Shown: positions 19,760 to 28,386 of the stretch, piece by piece
Layout: every line of letters starts with the position of its first letter
Position numbering within the stretch: position 1 is the first letter of the stretch
Source: Methanoculleus sp. UBA374
GTDB taxonomy: Archaea; Halobacteriota; Methanomicrobia; Methanomicrobiales; Methanoculleaceae
Assembly (NCBI GenBank): GCA_002508705.1
Contig: DAYL01000008.1
Span: 1 to 46,278, forward strand
Direction of reading: 5' to 3'
Length of the DNA stretch: 46,278 nt
Translations under genes and position numbers: made by a program
The notes under the pieces: generated by a model
Database searches by the model: none
What the model was told of the DNA's origin: nothing
Seen by the model: the letters and a program-made list of their open reading frames with translations, nothing else

Positions 19760-19890
19760 CCCATCACCCCTCCCGCAAAGCAGATCCGGGAACTGACGCT
19801 CATGCTCTCATTGAAGGTATGGTGATACCCGGTACAAAAGCGCATCGGCTCCGGAAAGAGGTCTCTTCCTCGCGGAAAAACGTGAAATGA

Positions 19891-20385
19891 TTATATCTCC
19901 GGCGCCTGTTCCTCTACCCGCCTGCTTGTCTCCTGTGCCTGGAGAACGTCAAGGACATCCTGCATATCGGGCACCAACGTCGCCCGGTACCCCCCGACAA
20001 ACACGATACGCCGGAATTCGTCGATAACAATGTTGGCCCGCCGGGAATAGCCCTTTGCGCTGTCAAAGACGCCGTAGATCTGTGCCACCTCACCGTGGGG
20101 CCAGAAGTCTGCAAGGAGACGGGTCTTCTCGATACCAAGACTCTCCGCCCACGCCCGCTTGCAGGGGGCGGAGTCCACGCTGATGCCGAGTGCGACAGCA
20201 GAGAGGGCATTGAACGCCTCCTGATGCGCGTCCAGCGCTTTCATCTGTCTGGCGCAGATGCTGGTCCAGGCCAGCGGGTGAAACGAGAGAATAACCCGCT
20301 TTCCCGGAAAGTCTGATAACCGGACTTCATTCCCGTTCTGGTCAGGTATCGAGAAGTCCGGAGCAAGTTCGCCGATCTCGACCAT
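19891..20385 (-). CDS. Peroxiredoxin (AhpC/TSA, BCP/AhpE-like)
   Basis: 164 residues from ATG at 20385, with GGGTGA 7 bases upstream; the frame goes on to an ATG at 20439 but without a better site. The thioredoxin fold begins VEIGELAPDFSIPDQNG and VILSFHPLAW. The peroxidatic cysteine lies in TSICARQM, where most relatives have TPVCT. A second cysteine in DSAPCKRAW could be the resolving residue. The enzyme reduces hydrogen peroxide or alkyl hydroperoxides using a thiol donor in the cytoplasm. It is divergent from the CBS/CorC gene. No own reductase is adjacent. Confidence 0.85.
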   Translation of the reverse strand: MVEIGELAPDFSIPDQNGNEVRLSDFPGKRVILSFHPLAWTSICARQMKALDAHQEAFNALSAVALGISVDSAPCKRAWAESLGIEKTRLLADFWPHGEVAQIYGVFDSAKGYSRRANIVIDEFRRIVFVGGYRATLVPDMQDVLDVLQAQETSRRVEEQAPEI

Positions 20386-20586
20386 CGCACATTCACCCGG
20401 GTAGAGACTCCGGTCCCGATCATGATAAACATTTCTCATGGTCGAGCCCCTCCCGGGTCCGCCGCACAGACTACCTGCAGGTCTCCTTCGGGTGAAGGAC
20501 TCCGTGATCGGGCCGTTTGTCCGCGGGCGTTATATGCCCGCCGCAAGTCCCGCAGGTTTAAGACTCCTGCCTGTGAGAATAATACA

Positions 20587-21906
20587 ATGCCCGTGGCTAC
20601 CAGTATCTTGATCATCATCCTGCTGATACTTGCAAACGGTTTCTTCTCGATGACGGAGTTTGCGCTGGTCTCCGCAAAAAAAGCGCGTCTGCAGAAGAAA
20701 GCAGCCGGCGGCGACGCCGGGGCGGCGACCGCCCTCGATCTTGCCAGAGAGCCGACGCAGTTCCTCTCCACCATCCAGATCGGCATCACCGTCATCGGGA
20801 TCGTCTCCGGGGCCTTCGGCGGGGCGACGCTCGCGGGACCTCTCGCAGAAGTCTTCGCCGAAATCCCCCTGTTTGCCCCCTATAGCGGCCCGCTGGCGGG
20901 GGTGATCGTCGTCGTGGGCATCACCTACCTCACGCTGGTGATCGGCGAACTGGTGCCGAAGCGGGTGGCTATGACCAATGCCGAGCGGATTGCATCCTTT
21001 GTTTCCCGCCCGATACGAGTCCTTTCCCTGGCCGCCGCACCCCTCGTCCAGGTGCTGAGCGCTTCAACCGAAGCGGTCCTTACGGTGCTCGGGGTGCGTA
21101 AGCCGACAGGGCCCGAGGTTACGGAGGAGGACGTCAGGGTCCTGATCGGGCAGGCCACCGCGGCGGGAGTGTTTCAGGAAGCGGAACAGGACATGGTCGA
21201 GAGCGTCTTTCGTCTCGGCGACCGGCGGGTCAGCGTGCTGATGACCCCGCGGCCCGACATCGTGGCCGTGGACGTGGAAGACCCTCCCGAAGAGAACTGG
21301 CGCAAGATAGTAGAGTCCAAACACAGTTATTTTCCGGTCTATCGTGAGCACCTGGACAACCTCCTCGGCATCGTCTCGGTCCGCGGCCTCTGGGCACGGA
21401 TGATCGCGGGCGAGCCGCCGGACCTTGAGGAGGCAATCGAACCCGCTCTCTTCGTTCCCGAGAGTGTCCTTGCACTCACGGTCCTTGAGAAGTTCAAGAC
21501 CTCCGGAGCGCGGATCGCCCTTGTCACCGACGAATACGGGAGCATCCAGGGGCTGGTTACGGTGCACGACCTCATGGAATCGATCGTCGGTGATATTCCC
21601 TCGGTCGATTACCCGTCCGAAAACCCGGCGGTTCACCGTGAAGACGGGTCATGGCTCCTCGACGGGCTGCTCCCGGTCGATGAGTTCCACGACCTCCTCG
21701 GCGTGGGTACCCTGCCCGGGGAGGGGCGTGGATACTACCAGACCCTCGGTGGGTTTGTAATGATGTACCTCGAGCGGACACCGAAGGCCGGAGATTGGTT
21801 CTCCTGGAACGACCTCCGGTTTGAGGTTCTCGATATGGACGGCCACCGGGTCGATAAGGTGCTCGTCACGCCGGAGGCTGCCGGCGATGAGAAAAAAGAG
21901 GAGTGA
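20587..21906 (+). CDS. CNNM/CorC (HlyC/CorC)-type integral membrane protein with CBS domains
   Basis: 439 residues from ATG at 20587; the open frame begins earlier at 20422 but that part overlaps the peroxiredoxin promoter. Domains in order: a DUF21/CNNM transmembrane domain (1 to about 190: SILIIILLILANGFFSM, TIQIGITVIGIVSGAF, VIGELVPKRVAM), a pair of CBS domains (about 215-345: VLMTPRPDIVAVD, HSYFPVYREHLDNLLGIV, ALVTDEYGSIQGLVTVHDL) and a C-terminal CorC/HlyC domain (about 360-430: LLDGLLPVDEFHDLLG). Such proteins are linked to magnesium or cobalt transport and its control by nucleotides bound to CBS. The ion and direction are not shown here. Confidence 0.9.
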   Translation: MPVATSILIIILLILANGFFSMTEFALVSAKKARLQKKAAGGDAGAATALDLAREPTQFLSTIQIGITVIGIVSGAFGGATLAGPLAEVFAEIPLFAPYSGPLAGVIVVVGITYLTLVIGELVPKRVAMTNAERIASFVSRPIRVLSLAAAPLVQVLSASTEAVLTVLGVRKPTGPEVTEEDVRVLIGQATAAGVFQEAEQDMVESVFRLGDRRVSVLMTPRPDIVAVDVEDPPEENWRKIVESKHSYFPVYREHLDNLLGIVSVRGLWARMIAGEPPDLEEAIEPALFVPESVLALTVLEKFKTSGARIALVTDEYGSIQGLVTVHDLMESIVGDIPSVDYPSENPAVHREDGSWLLDGLLPVDEFHDLLGVGTLPGEGRGYYQTLGGFVMMYLERTPKAGDWFSWNDLRFEVLDMDGHRVDKVLVTPEAAGDEKKEE

Positions 21907-21909
21907 CGG

Positions 21910-22413
21910 TCATTCGATCCCGACAAGGCTGACGGTGAATGTCAGGTCTTCGCCTGCAAGGCGATGATTCGCATCGATGGTGATTGCATCGGGCGAGATG
22001 CCGGCGACCTGCGCCGGCAGAACCCGCCCGTCCGGCAGGGTTAACTCGACCGTTTCTCCGACGGTCAGGTTCTCTCCGCCGGTGATGCCGGCCGGATCAA
22101 CGTCAAAGACGAGATCCTCCCGGTATGGTCCGTAGGCCTGGTCGGCCGGAATATGGAGGGTCTTCGTTTCCCCCACCTGCATCCCGACGACACCCGCCTC
22201 GAACCCGGGGATCACCTCCCCGCGGCCGACGGTAAACCTGAGCGGTTCGCCGTCGGCGGAACTGTCAAAGACCGTTCCGTTCTCAAACGTGCCGGTGTAG
22301 TGGACCGTTACCGGATCTCCCGACTTCACCGATGCCTGCCCGACACAGCCCGAGGAGAAGGCGAAGATACACGCGATCAGCAGGAGGAGACCGAACACAT
22401 GCGTTCTCTTCAT
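21910..22413 (-). CDS. FKBP-type peptidyl-prolyl isomerase, predicted lipoprotein
   Basis: 167 residues. A signal sequence with a lipobox (hydrophobic 6-18, then FSSGC with C23) predicts export and lipid anchoring outside the membrane. The rest is an FKBP of the SlyD-like type: VTVHYTGTFENGTVFDSS, PLRFTVGRGEVIPGFE, GMQVGETKTLHIPADQAYGPYREDL, with an inserted flap (about 110-150: ETVELTLPDGRVLPAQVAGI) that in SlyD-type proteins gives chaperone activity. It would help fold exported proteins. Its start overlaps the stop of the TPR gene (ATGA at 22413-22410), so it is translationally coupled to it; it converges with the CorC gene 3 bases away. Confidence 0.92.
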   Translation of the reverse strand: MKRTHVFGLLLLIACIFAFSSGCVGQASVKSGDPVTVHYTGTFENGTVFDSSADGEPLRFTVGRGEVIPGFEAGVVGMQVGETKTLHIPADQAYGPYREDLVFDVDPAGITGGENLTVGETVELTLPDGRVLPAQVAGISPDAITIDANHRLAGEDLTFTVSLVGIE

Positions 22414-25400
22414 AGGTCCCCTCCGTTATCGAGCGCCTTCTTGAAGCATTCTACCGCTTCCGCAAACCTGCCCCGCCGGTCAAGTGCTTTTCCTTTCAGG
22501 TACCATGCCCGGGCGTGACGGGGTTCCGCCGCGAGGACCTTATCAAAGCAGGCGCCCGCCTGCTCGTACTTCCCCTGGTGACCGAGGGCGAGCCCCTTGC
22601 AGAACCAGGCATGGGTGTCGCCGTCGCCCAGTTCGATAGCCGTATCAAACGCCTTGAGGGCATCATCGTGCCTTTCCAGCGCGTCCATGAGCATCCCGGT
22701 GGCGTTCCAGAAGGCTGCGTTCTTCGGAGCGATCGAGAGCGCCTTCTCGTAACTGGCCAGAGCGTCGTCGTATCTGCCCGCCTTCTCGAGCACCGTCCCC
22801 CGCAGGAAGAGGACGGCAGGGTTCTCGGCCTGGAGAACGATGACCTTATCAATCGACTTAACCGCCTCCCCGTACCGGCCGAGATGGATGAGGGCCGATG
22901 CATGGGCATGGAGGGCCTCGATGCTGGTCGGTTCCAGTTCCAGCACCCGCGTGTAGGCATCGAGGGCATCCTCATGTCTGCCGGCCCTCCCGTACGCTTC
23001 CCCGAGTCTCCGCAGGGTAAGGGTATCCGCCGGGTCCGCCTGGATCACCTTCTCAAAGCATCCCGCCGCATCGGCGTAGCGCCCGAGCCACATGAAGATC
23101 TCTCCGCGCCGCTGCCAGGCAACCCTGTTCTCCGGGCTGACCGCGAGGATGCTTTCGGAGCACTCCAGCGCCTCTTCGTAGCGCCCCATATGCACAAGAG
23201 CGCTCTCGAGGGTGTTCCATGCCCCGGCATCATGCTCATCGCCCTTGAGCACCAGCGCGTACTGCCTGATCGCGTCGCCGAATCTTCCGTCCCGCTCGAG
23301 CGCCATGCCGAACGCCATTCTCGCATCCCGGTCGTCGGGCGTGATCTCCAGGTACTGCTCGTAGGCTTCGCCCGCCTCCGCGTGTCTGCCGACGGCTTCC
23401 AGCATCTCCGCCCGGACCCTTGCAACCGCCGCGTTCGCGGGATCGGAGTCGAGCACCCGGTCGCAGCACTCAATCGCCCTCTGGTGCCTGCCGAGCCGTG
23501 CGAGCGTGACGGCGAGCGCAAACCAGGCACCGGTATCCGCCGGCCGCCCGTCGGTCACTCGCGTATAACACTCCGCCGCCTCCGCGTCCTGTCCCATCTT
23601 CTCCAGGGCCCGGCCGCGGTTAAACCATGCAAAGAGGTTGTCCGGCTCCGCGACGGTGGCCTGTTTAAAGCACCCGGCCGCTTCCTCATACTGCCCGAGC
23701 GCGGTCAGGACGATCCCGCGGTTCACCAGGTATCCCCCCGCATCCGGATCGGCTGCAAGAAGGGTTTTGTAGCAGTCGGCCGCTGCAGCATAGTCCCCGA
23801 GGTCCTCGAGGACCCGTGCTTTCCGGGCAATTACCCCGGTGTCTCCCGGGCTTGCCTCCGCCGCCCGGTTGATCGCTTCAATCGCCTCCCCGTATCGTCC
23901 GAGGCGTTCGAGCGCCCCGCTCCGGCCGAGCAGGGCGGCCCGGTCGGCCGGGTTTCCGGAAAGCACCCGGTCGAAGCAGGCAAGCGCCTCCTCATACCCG
24001 CCAAGGTGCATGAGCACCTCTCCCCTGCTCTTCTCGGCTGCCGTATCTCCGGGATTGATCCCGAGGAGGGCACCGAACGCCTCCGCCGCCTCCGCGTACC
24101 GGGAGAGGTGCACCAGGGCATCGCCCTTCCTGTGCAGGAAGTGTGGGTCGTCTCCGGCACCCGGCACCTGTTCAAGGTATGCCAGGGCGTCGCCGTATCG
24201 GCCGAGGTTCATGAGGATGTCGGCCTTCATCAGCCGGGCAACGGCATTTTGCGGTTCTTTTTCAAGAACCGCGTCCAGGCGGTGGTTCGCCTCGTCATAC
24301 CTCCCCAGGTGAAGAAGTGCGGTGCTGCTCTGCTGCAGGACGACAGCGTTCCCGGGGTCGGCCGCAAGAACGCGTTCGAAATCCTCCTCCGCTTCCGCGT
24401 ACCGGCCGAGGTGAAGCAACGCAATCCCCCGGCAGTTCAGGACGTTCTCGCTCCGGGCATCGAACTTCAACGGCTTCGACTTCTCGAAAGCCGCCGACCC
24501 GTCTTTCTCAAAGAGCGCAAGGTCGGTGCCGCTCCCGATCCACTTCATCCCGGTCGCTGCCTGATTCTCAAGTACGCGGTCGAACGACCGGATCGCCTCG
24601 GCGTACTGGCCCAGGCGGAAGAGCGCCATGCCGCGGACGTACCAGACCTGGACCTGACTCTGGTCGTGTTTCAGGATCTGGTCGAAACTCTTCACCGCAC
24701 GGTCATAGCGGCCGAGCGTATCGTAGACCAGCCCCATGGAGTAGCGCACCGGGATGTTGTCCGGAGCGGCGAGGGCGACCTTATCGAAGCATTCCATCGC
24801 CTCTGCGTAGTCTCCCGCCCGGAGGAGCAGCGAGCCGCAACGGTACCGGACGGGGAGGTTTTCAGGGTCGGCGGCGGCGATCTCCCGGTAGCAGCCGGCG
24901 GCGTCCTGGAACCGGCCGGTGTGCTCGAGCGCCAGGGCTTTGCCGTAGAGTGCATCGAGGTTGCGGGGTTCTTTGTCGAGCACCTTGTTGAACGTGTCGA
25001 CGGCTTCGGGGTAGTTCCCTTGGTAGAGGAGGGCGTTCCCCTTTCGAGCGAGGGTTTCGGTGCTGTCGGGGTTTTCCCGAAGGATTCTCTCAAAGTTGAC
25101 CGCTGCTTCCCGGTAATTCCCGGTTCGTTCGAGCATCCTTCCGAGTTTCTCCCGCAGGACACCGTCTTCCGGGTTTCCCTCCAGTGCCCGCCGGTAGGCG
25201 GCCGCCGCGTCGGCGTATCGACCGAGCCTCTCAAGCATCTCGCCCTGCCAGCAGGAGGCGTTCGTGTCCGCGGGGTTGTCTTCGATGACCGTTGCGAAAC
25301 ACCCGGCCGCCTCCTCGTAGTTGCCGGTTCGGGAGAGGGCGTGCCCCAGTGTCCGCAGTATCCCGGCATCGCCGGGAGACGATTCGAGCGCTTTCCGCAG

Positions 25401-25610
25401 CCAGTCCACGGCTTCGTCGTCCCTGCCGAGACAGGCGAGCGCCTCGCCCATGGCCCGGCGGATGGGACCGTTTTCAGGATCAACCTTGAGCGCCTTCTCG
25501 AAGCTCTTCACCGCCTCACCGTAGTTCCCGGCCTCAAACTGCGCGGTTCCCTGTTGTATCGCGGGGTTGACGTTCTTCCCCTGCCCCAGTATATTACCGA
25601 AGAAATCCAT
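22410..25610 (-). CDS. Giant tetratricopeptide-repeat protein (about 30 TPR units)
   Basis: 1066 residues, almost entirely TPR. After 13 N-terminal residues the sequence divides cleanly into 34-residue units (two of 33) ending at the last residue. I count 30 good units with the pattern G-A-L--LGRY-EA---FD-VL---P-N. One degenerate 35-residue unit (residues 354-388, bases 24447-24551) breaks the register; it contains KWIGSG and FEKSKPLKFDARS and lacks the TPR core. There is no signal peptide or membrane helix, so it is cytoplasmic, a long superhelical scaffold. It is coupled to the exported FKBP gene by a 4-base overlap. A TATA box lies at 25656-25661. Partners are unknown. High unit similarity suggests growth by internal duplication. 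Confidence 0.93.
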   Translation of the reverse strand: MDFFGNILGQGKNVNPAIQQGTAQFEAGNYGEAVKSFEKALKVDPENGPIRRAMGEALACLGRDDEAVDWLRKALESSPGDAGILRTLGHALSRTGNYEEAAGCFATVIEDNPADTNASCWQGEMLERLGRYADAAAAYRRALEGNPEDGVLREKLGRMLERTGNYREAAVNFERILRENPDSTETLARKGNALLYQGNYPEAVDTFNKVLDKEPRNLDALYGKALALEHTGRFQDAAGCYREIAAADPENLPVRYRCGSLLLRAGDYAEAMECFDKVALAAPDNIPVRYSMGLVYDTLGRYDRAVKSFDQILKHDQSQVQVWYVRGMALFRLGQYAEAIRSFDRVLENQAATGMKWIGSGTDLALFEKDGSAAFEKSKPLKFDARSENVLNCRGIALLHLGRYAEAEEDFERVLAADPGNAVVLQQSSTALLHLGRYDEANHRLDAVLEKEPQNAVARLMKADILMNLGRYGDALAYLEQVPGAGDDPHFLHRKGDALVHLSRYAEAAEAFGALLGINPGDTAAEKSRGEVLMHLGGYEEALACFDRVLSGNPADRAALLGRSGALERLGRYGEAIEAINRAAEASPGDTGVIARKARVLEDLGDYAAAADCYKTLLAADPDAGGYLVNRGIVLTALGQYEEAAGCFKQATVAEPDNLFAWFNRGRALEKMGQDAEAAECYTRVTDGRPADTGAWFALAVTLARLGRHQRAIECCDRVLDSDPANAAVARVRAEMLEAVGRHAEAGEAYEQYLEITPDDRDARMAFGMALERDGRFGDAIRQYALVLKGDEHDAGAWNTLESALVHMGRYEEALECSESILAVSPENRVAWQRRGEIFMWLGRYADAAGCFEKVIQADPADTLTLRRLGEAYGRAGRHEDALDAYTRVLELEPTSIEALHAHASALIHLGRYGEAVKSIDKVIVLQAENPAVLFLRGTVLEKAGRYDDALASYEKALSIAPKNAAFWNATGMLMDALERHDDALKAFDTAIELGDGDTHAWFCKGLALGHQGKYEQAGACFDKVLAAEPRHARAWYLKGKALDRRGRFAEAVECFKKALDNGGDL

Positions 25611-25665
25611 CCGGCACCCTTTGCTGTTGTTCGTTAGGTATGCGAGTATTCACTGTTATATCCTC
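25611..25665 (-). promoter_or_regulatory. Promoter of the TPR-FKBP pair
   Basis: On the reverse strand ATATAA (25661-25656) fits a TATA box; a start near 25632 would leave about 22 bases, including AAAGGGTG before the ATG. The rest of the gap up to 25854 has no supported gene. Confidence 0.45.
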
Positions 25666-25854
25666 TGTGATCGGTTTTCTCTTCTCCCGGTGATCGATGT
25701 TCTTCTCAAGGTTGATGCGCCGGCCGCTGCTTGAAAGGACCGGTCTGCGTCGGTTATGGGACCGGGGTGATATGAGGGGTACCGGCAATCGACACGCAAC
25801 GGTCATGGCGAGAGAGATCCCGGGAGACAGGCGGGACAAACCGCCCATCTCCGT

Positions 25855-26241
25855 TCAAACGTCCAGAATAGGGTCGAACTGCGATTTGCCGACCGGGCCG
25901 TAGAAACTCGATATCTTTTGGTCCATTCCGCAGATCGGGCAGGCATAGTCCTCCGGCAGGTCCTCGAACGCAGTGCCTTTCGGGTACCCCCGGAGCGGTT
26001 CGCCGCGGTTTTTGTCATACACGTAGCCGCAGATCTTGCAGACGAACTTCGTCGGCTCCCAGGGCTCGAACCCCCATGCCCCGATCGGCCCTTTGCCGGT
26101 CGCACCGCAGACCGGACAGACGTAGTCCTCCGGCAGGTCTTCAAACGCGGTTCCTGCCGGGACGCCGCGGTGAGGTTCGCCCCGCAGCGGCGAGTAGATG
26201 TAGTTGCAGTACCTGCACCGGTATCGCTTCACCTTCTCCAT
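25855..26241 (-). CDS. Tandem (double) rubredoxin
   Basis: 128 residues from ATG at 26241 (GTG at 26250 is possible, but AAGGAG at about 26252-26257 is better spaced for the ATG). Two rubredoxin domains: the first has YRCRYCNYIY and DYVCPVCGA (about 8-45), the second FVCKICGYVY and DYACPICGM (about 66-105). All eight cysteines for two Fe(Cys)4 sites are present, and both share TAFEDLPEDY. A linker rich in Gly, Trp and Pro separates them. Rubredoxins carry single electrons in the cytoplasm, for example to rubrerythrin. Two domains could pass two electrons or bridge partners. The following gene on the strand is the TPR gene, with about 240 bases between. Confidence 0.93.
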   Translation of the reverse strand: MEKVKRYRCRYCNYIYSPLRGEPHRGVPAGTAFEDLPEDYVCPVCGATGKGPIGAWGFEPWEPTKFVCKICGYVYDKNRGEPLRGYPKGTAFEDLPEDYACPICGMDQKISSFYGPVGKSQFDPILDV

Positions 26242-26303
26242 GCCGGTCACACTCCTTCAAGATAGCCACCCGCACAGTCGTGGGGTGCGCTCCTGAAAGG
26301 CGG

Positions 26304-26316
26304 CTTATCAGATAAG
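26304..26316. promoter_or_regulatory. 13-base dyad upstream of the tandem rubredoxin
   Basis: CTTATC-A-GATAAG is a perfect inverted repeat about 63 bases before the rubredoxin start. It is A+T-rich enough to double as a promoter element. A further TATA-like TGTATATTC lies near 26408-26416 on the reverse strand. Function is inferred from position only. Confidence 0.35.
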
Positions 26317-26490
26317 GCTTCGCGTGGATTGTCCCGGCGTCGCGCGTGACCGCTATCCATACAGGGCTCTGCTGCCGCCGCTCTACGTCCGAAAGAAGAC
26401 TTTGAGAATATACACGGTTTCTCGATGCCGCCGGCAGGGGGAGCGAATCGGGTACGGCAAAACGGAAACCGCCCCGGCCCTCGCGCGGTC

Positions 26491-26886
26491 TCAGTCGCAG
26501 GAGACCTCGCCGGTGTCCCCGTTCACCGTCACCCGGGTTCCGGGGGCAAGGCCGGAGAACTCCGGCGGCAGGCGGTCAACCATGGGGATACCTGCAATGA
26601 TTGCCCCGACCGCGATGATCGGTTCGGCCTCCGTATTGATGATCGCCGCAGGAGCATACCCGTTCTGCTTTAATGCGTAGATCACGTAGGATCCGACCGT
26701 CGAGCCTTTTCCGTACGGGAAGGCCAGCACGCGCCCGGCAATGGAGTGCCCCTCCAGCGGGTGCCCGCGCTCGACTACGGTGCCGGTCTCCGGGTCGACG
26801 CCCGAGAGGAACGATATGGGTTCGGACGAGACAAGGAGGTCTCCGCTGCCAAGACCCCTGGATATGCTTCTGCCCTGCACGATCAT
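26491..26886 (-). CDS. Aconitase X swivel (small) subunit, DUF126; likely phosphomevalonate dehydratase small subunit
   Basis: 131 residues. The DUF126 domain is clear: IVQGRSISRGLGSGDLLVS at the N-terminus, VDPETGTVVERGHPLEG, and the phosphate-loop-like FPYGKGSTVGSYVIY, with PAAIINTEAEPI and GIPMVD. In archaea this subunit joins the DUF521 large subunit to dehydrate mevalonate 5-phosphate in the modified mevalonate pathway for isoprenoid lipids. The large subunit is not within the window. ATG at 26886 has GGTGA directly upstream. It is divergent from PAN with only 38 bases between the starts. Confidence 0.88.
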   Translation of the reverse strand: MIVQGRSISRGLGSGDLLVSSEPISFLSGVDPETGTVVERGHPLEGHSIAGRVLAFPYGKGSTVGSYVIYALKQNGYAPAAIINTEAEPIIAVGAIIAGIPMVDRLPPEFSGLAPGTRVTVNGDTGEVSCD

Positions 26887-26924
26887 TTCACCACACTATA
26901 ATATGAGGTTGGAGATCCAACTAT
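26887..26924. promoter_or_regulatory. Compact divergent promoter with a 14-base palindrome
   Basis: Only 38 bases separate two start codons. CTATAATATG (26896-26905) is a TATA box that would put the PAN transcript start at about the ATG (26925), so leaderless. GTTGGA-GA-TCCAAC (26908-26921) is a perfect inverted repeat between box and start. On the reverse strand ATATAG near 26921-26926 can serve the DUF126 gene. The palindrome may be an operator acting on both genes. Confidence 0.5.
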
Positions 26925-28097
26925 ATGAGTGACATGGACGAAACCATTGGCAACACTCCTGGCAGCGAGCACGACATGCTTACGCTCCAGATTCAGGATC
27001 TAAAGGCGCAGATCCTGGATTATAAACTTAAAAACGAGTTGCTGGAAAAGGAACTCCTGCAGCTCCGGAAAGAGAACGCTCAGTTAAAGCGCGTGCCGCT
27101 GTTTGTTGCCGCTGTGGTCGATGTGCTTGAGAACGGCGAAGTGTATCTCCGGCAGCAGGGCAACAACCAGGAATACGTTACCGCAGTCAATGCACGACTC
27201 CACCGCACTCTTAAGCCCGGGATGAAGGTGGCTGTGAACAATACCCTCTCTATCGTCAAGACTATCGGCAACGTCTACGACTCGAGAATCAGGGTTATGG
27301 AGCTCGACGAGCAGCCGAGCGTAACGTTCGAGCAGATCGGCGGTCTAAGGGAGGAGATCGAGGAGGTCAGGGAAGCCGTCGAGTACCCGCTCACGAAGCC
27401 CGAGATCTACGAACGCATCGGCGTGGAGCCCCCGAAGGGTATCCTTCTCTACGGCCCGCCCGGTACCGGAAAGACCCTGATTGCAAAGGCGGTCGCCCAC
27501 CAGTCCAACGCCCGGTTCATCAGGATGTCCGGAAGCGAACTCGTCCACAAGTACATCGGGGAGGGTGCGCAGCTCGTCCGTGAACTCTTCATCCTCGCCC
27601 GGGAACGCGCTCCGGCCATCGTCTTTATCGACGAGATCGATGCGATCGGGAGCATGCGTACGAACGACGGGACCTCCGGCAGCGCCGAGGTCCAGCGGAC
27701 GCTGATGCAGCTCCTGGCGGAGATGGACGGGTTCGGGAACCGCGGCAACGTCCGGATCATGGCGGCGACGAACCGGATCGATATGCTGGACCCGGCTCTC
27801 CTCCGTCCGGGCCGGTTCGACCGGATCATCCAGGTCCCGCTCCCCGATGCCGGCGCGCGCCTTGAGATCCTGAAGATCCACACCGCGAAGATGGCGCTCT
27901 CCGGGGACATGGACCTTGCCGCGATTGCAGAACGCGCCGGGAGCACCACCGGTGCGGAGTTGCAGGCGATCTGCCGCGAGGCTGGTATGATGGCGATCAG
28001 GAGAAACGCCGATGCCGTCGAACAGGCCGACTTCCTTGCGGCGATCAAGAAAGTGAAGCGCGAGGCGGCGGCGCCCGACAGCCGCATGTATATCTGA
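26925..28097 (+). CDS. pan: Proteasome-activating nucleotidase (PAN), copy 1
   Basis: 390 residues. A coiled coil (about 18-56) starts the protein, then an OB fold (about 57-125) and an AAA+ ATPase: Walker A GPPGTGKT at 177-184, Walker B IVFIDEIDA near 232, second region of homology [22 protein letters not shown]. It ends R-M-Y-I, a hydrophobic-Tyr-any (HbYX) tail that docks into the 20S proteasome and opens the gate. PAN hexamers unfold proteins for degradation. Proteasome subunits are not in this window. The message is probably leaderless. A second PAN lies at 30188-31426 with a different tail. Confidence 0.95.
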   Translation: MSDMDETIGNTPGSEHDMLTLQIQDLKAQILDYKLKNELLEKELLQLRKENAQLKRVPLFVAAVVDVLENGEVYLRQQGNNQEYVTAVNARLHRTLKPGMKVAVNNTLSIVKTIGNVYDSRIRVMELDEQPSVTFEQIGGLREEIEEVREAVEYPLTKPEIYERIGVEPPKGILLYGPPGTGKTLIAKAVAHQSNARFIRMSGSELVHKYIGEGAQLVRELFILARERAPAIVFIDEIDAIGSMRTNDGTSGSAEVQRTLMQLLAEMDGFGNRGNVRIMAATNRIDMLDPALLRPGRFDRIIQVPLPDAGARLEILKIHTAKMALSGDMDLAAIAERAGSTTGAELQAICREAGMMAIRRNADAVEQADFLAAIKKVKREAAAPDSRMYI

Positions 28098-28116
28098 CGG
28101 GATTCTCCCGCCACTC

Positions 28117-28122
28117 TTTTTT
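28117..28122 (+). terminator. T-tract after PAN copy 1
   Basis: Six T begin 20 bases after the stop, typical of archaeal termination. The gap goes on to 28386 with no gene seen. Confidence 0.45.
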
Positions 28123-28386
28123 GTCCGCACCTGACGGTGCTTGAACCGGCCTTTCAGCCCGTCGTATTCCATCCCTCAGTCACATGAACGATGCATGGAT
28201 TCCAGGGTATCGCCATTGGAGGGAGGGGGACCCCCGTTGCGATAGTCATCACAGTCCAGTGTACCGGGCTTTCAAGTCTTAACCTCGATCTCCGCGAGAA
28301 GACTCTCTCATCTGTCCTCCTGCCGATGGAGTTCCGGGGCAGCATCGAAGGAAGTCTTATCGACCTCGTGCTCCCACAACTATGCA

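Noticed and set aside
22515..25637. A 1040-residue open frame antisense to the TPR gene
   Set aside because: It mirrors the repeat periodicity and codon bias of the TPR gene, has no recognisable domain of its own and starts beyond any promoter signal. High G+C genes commonly leave such long antisense frames.
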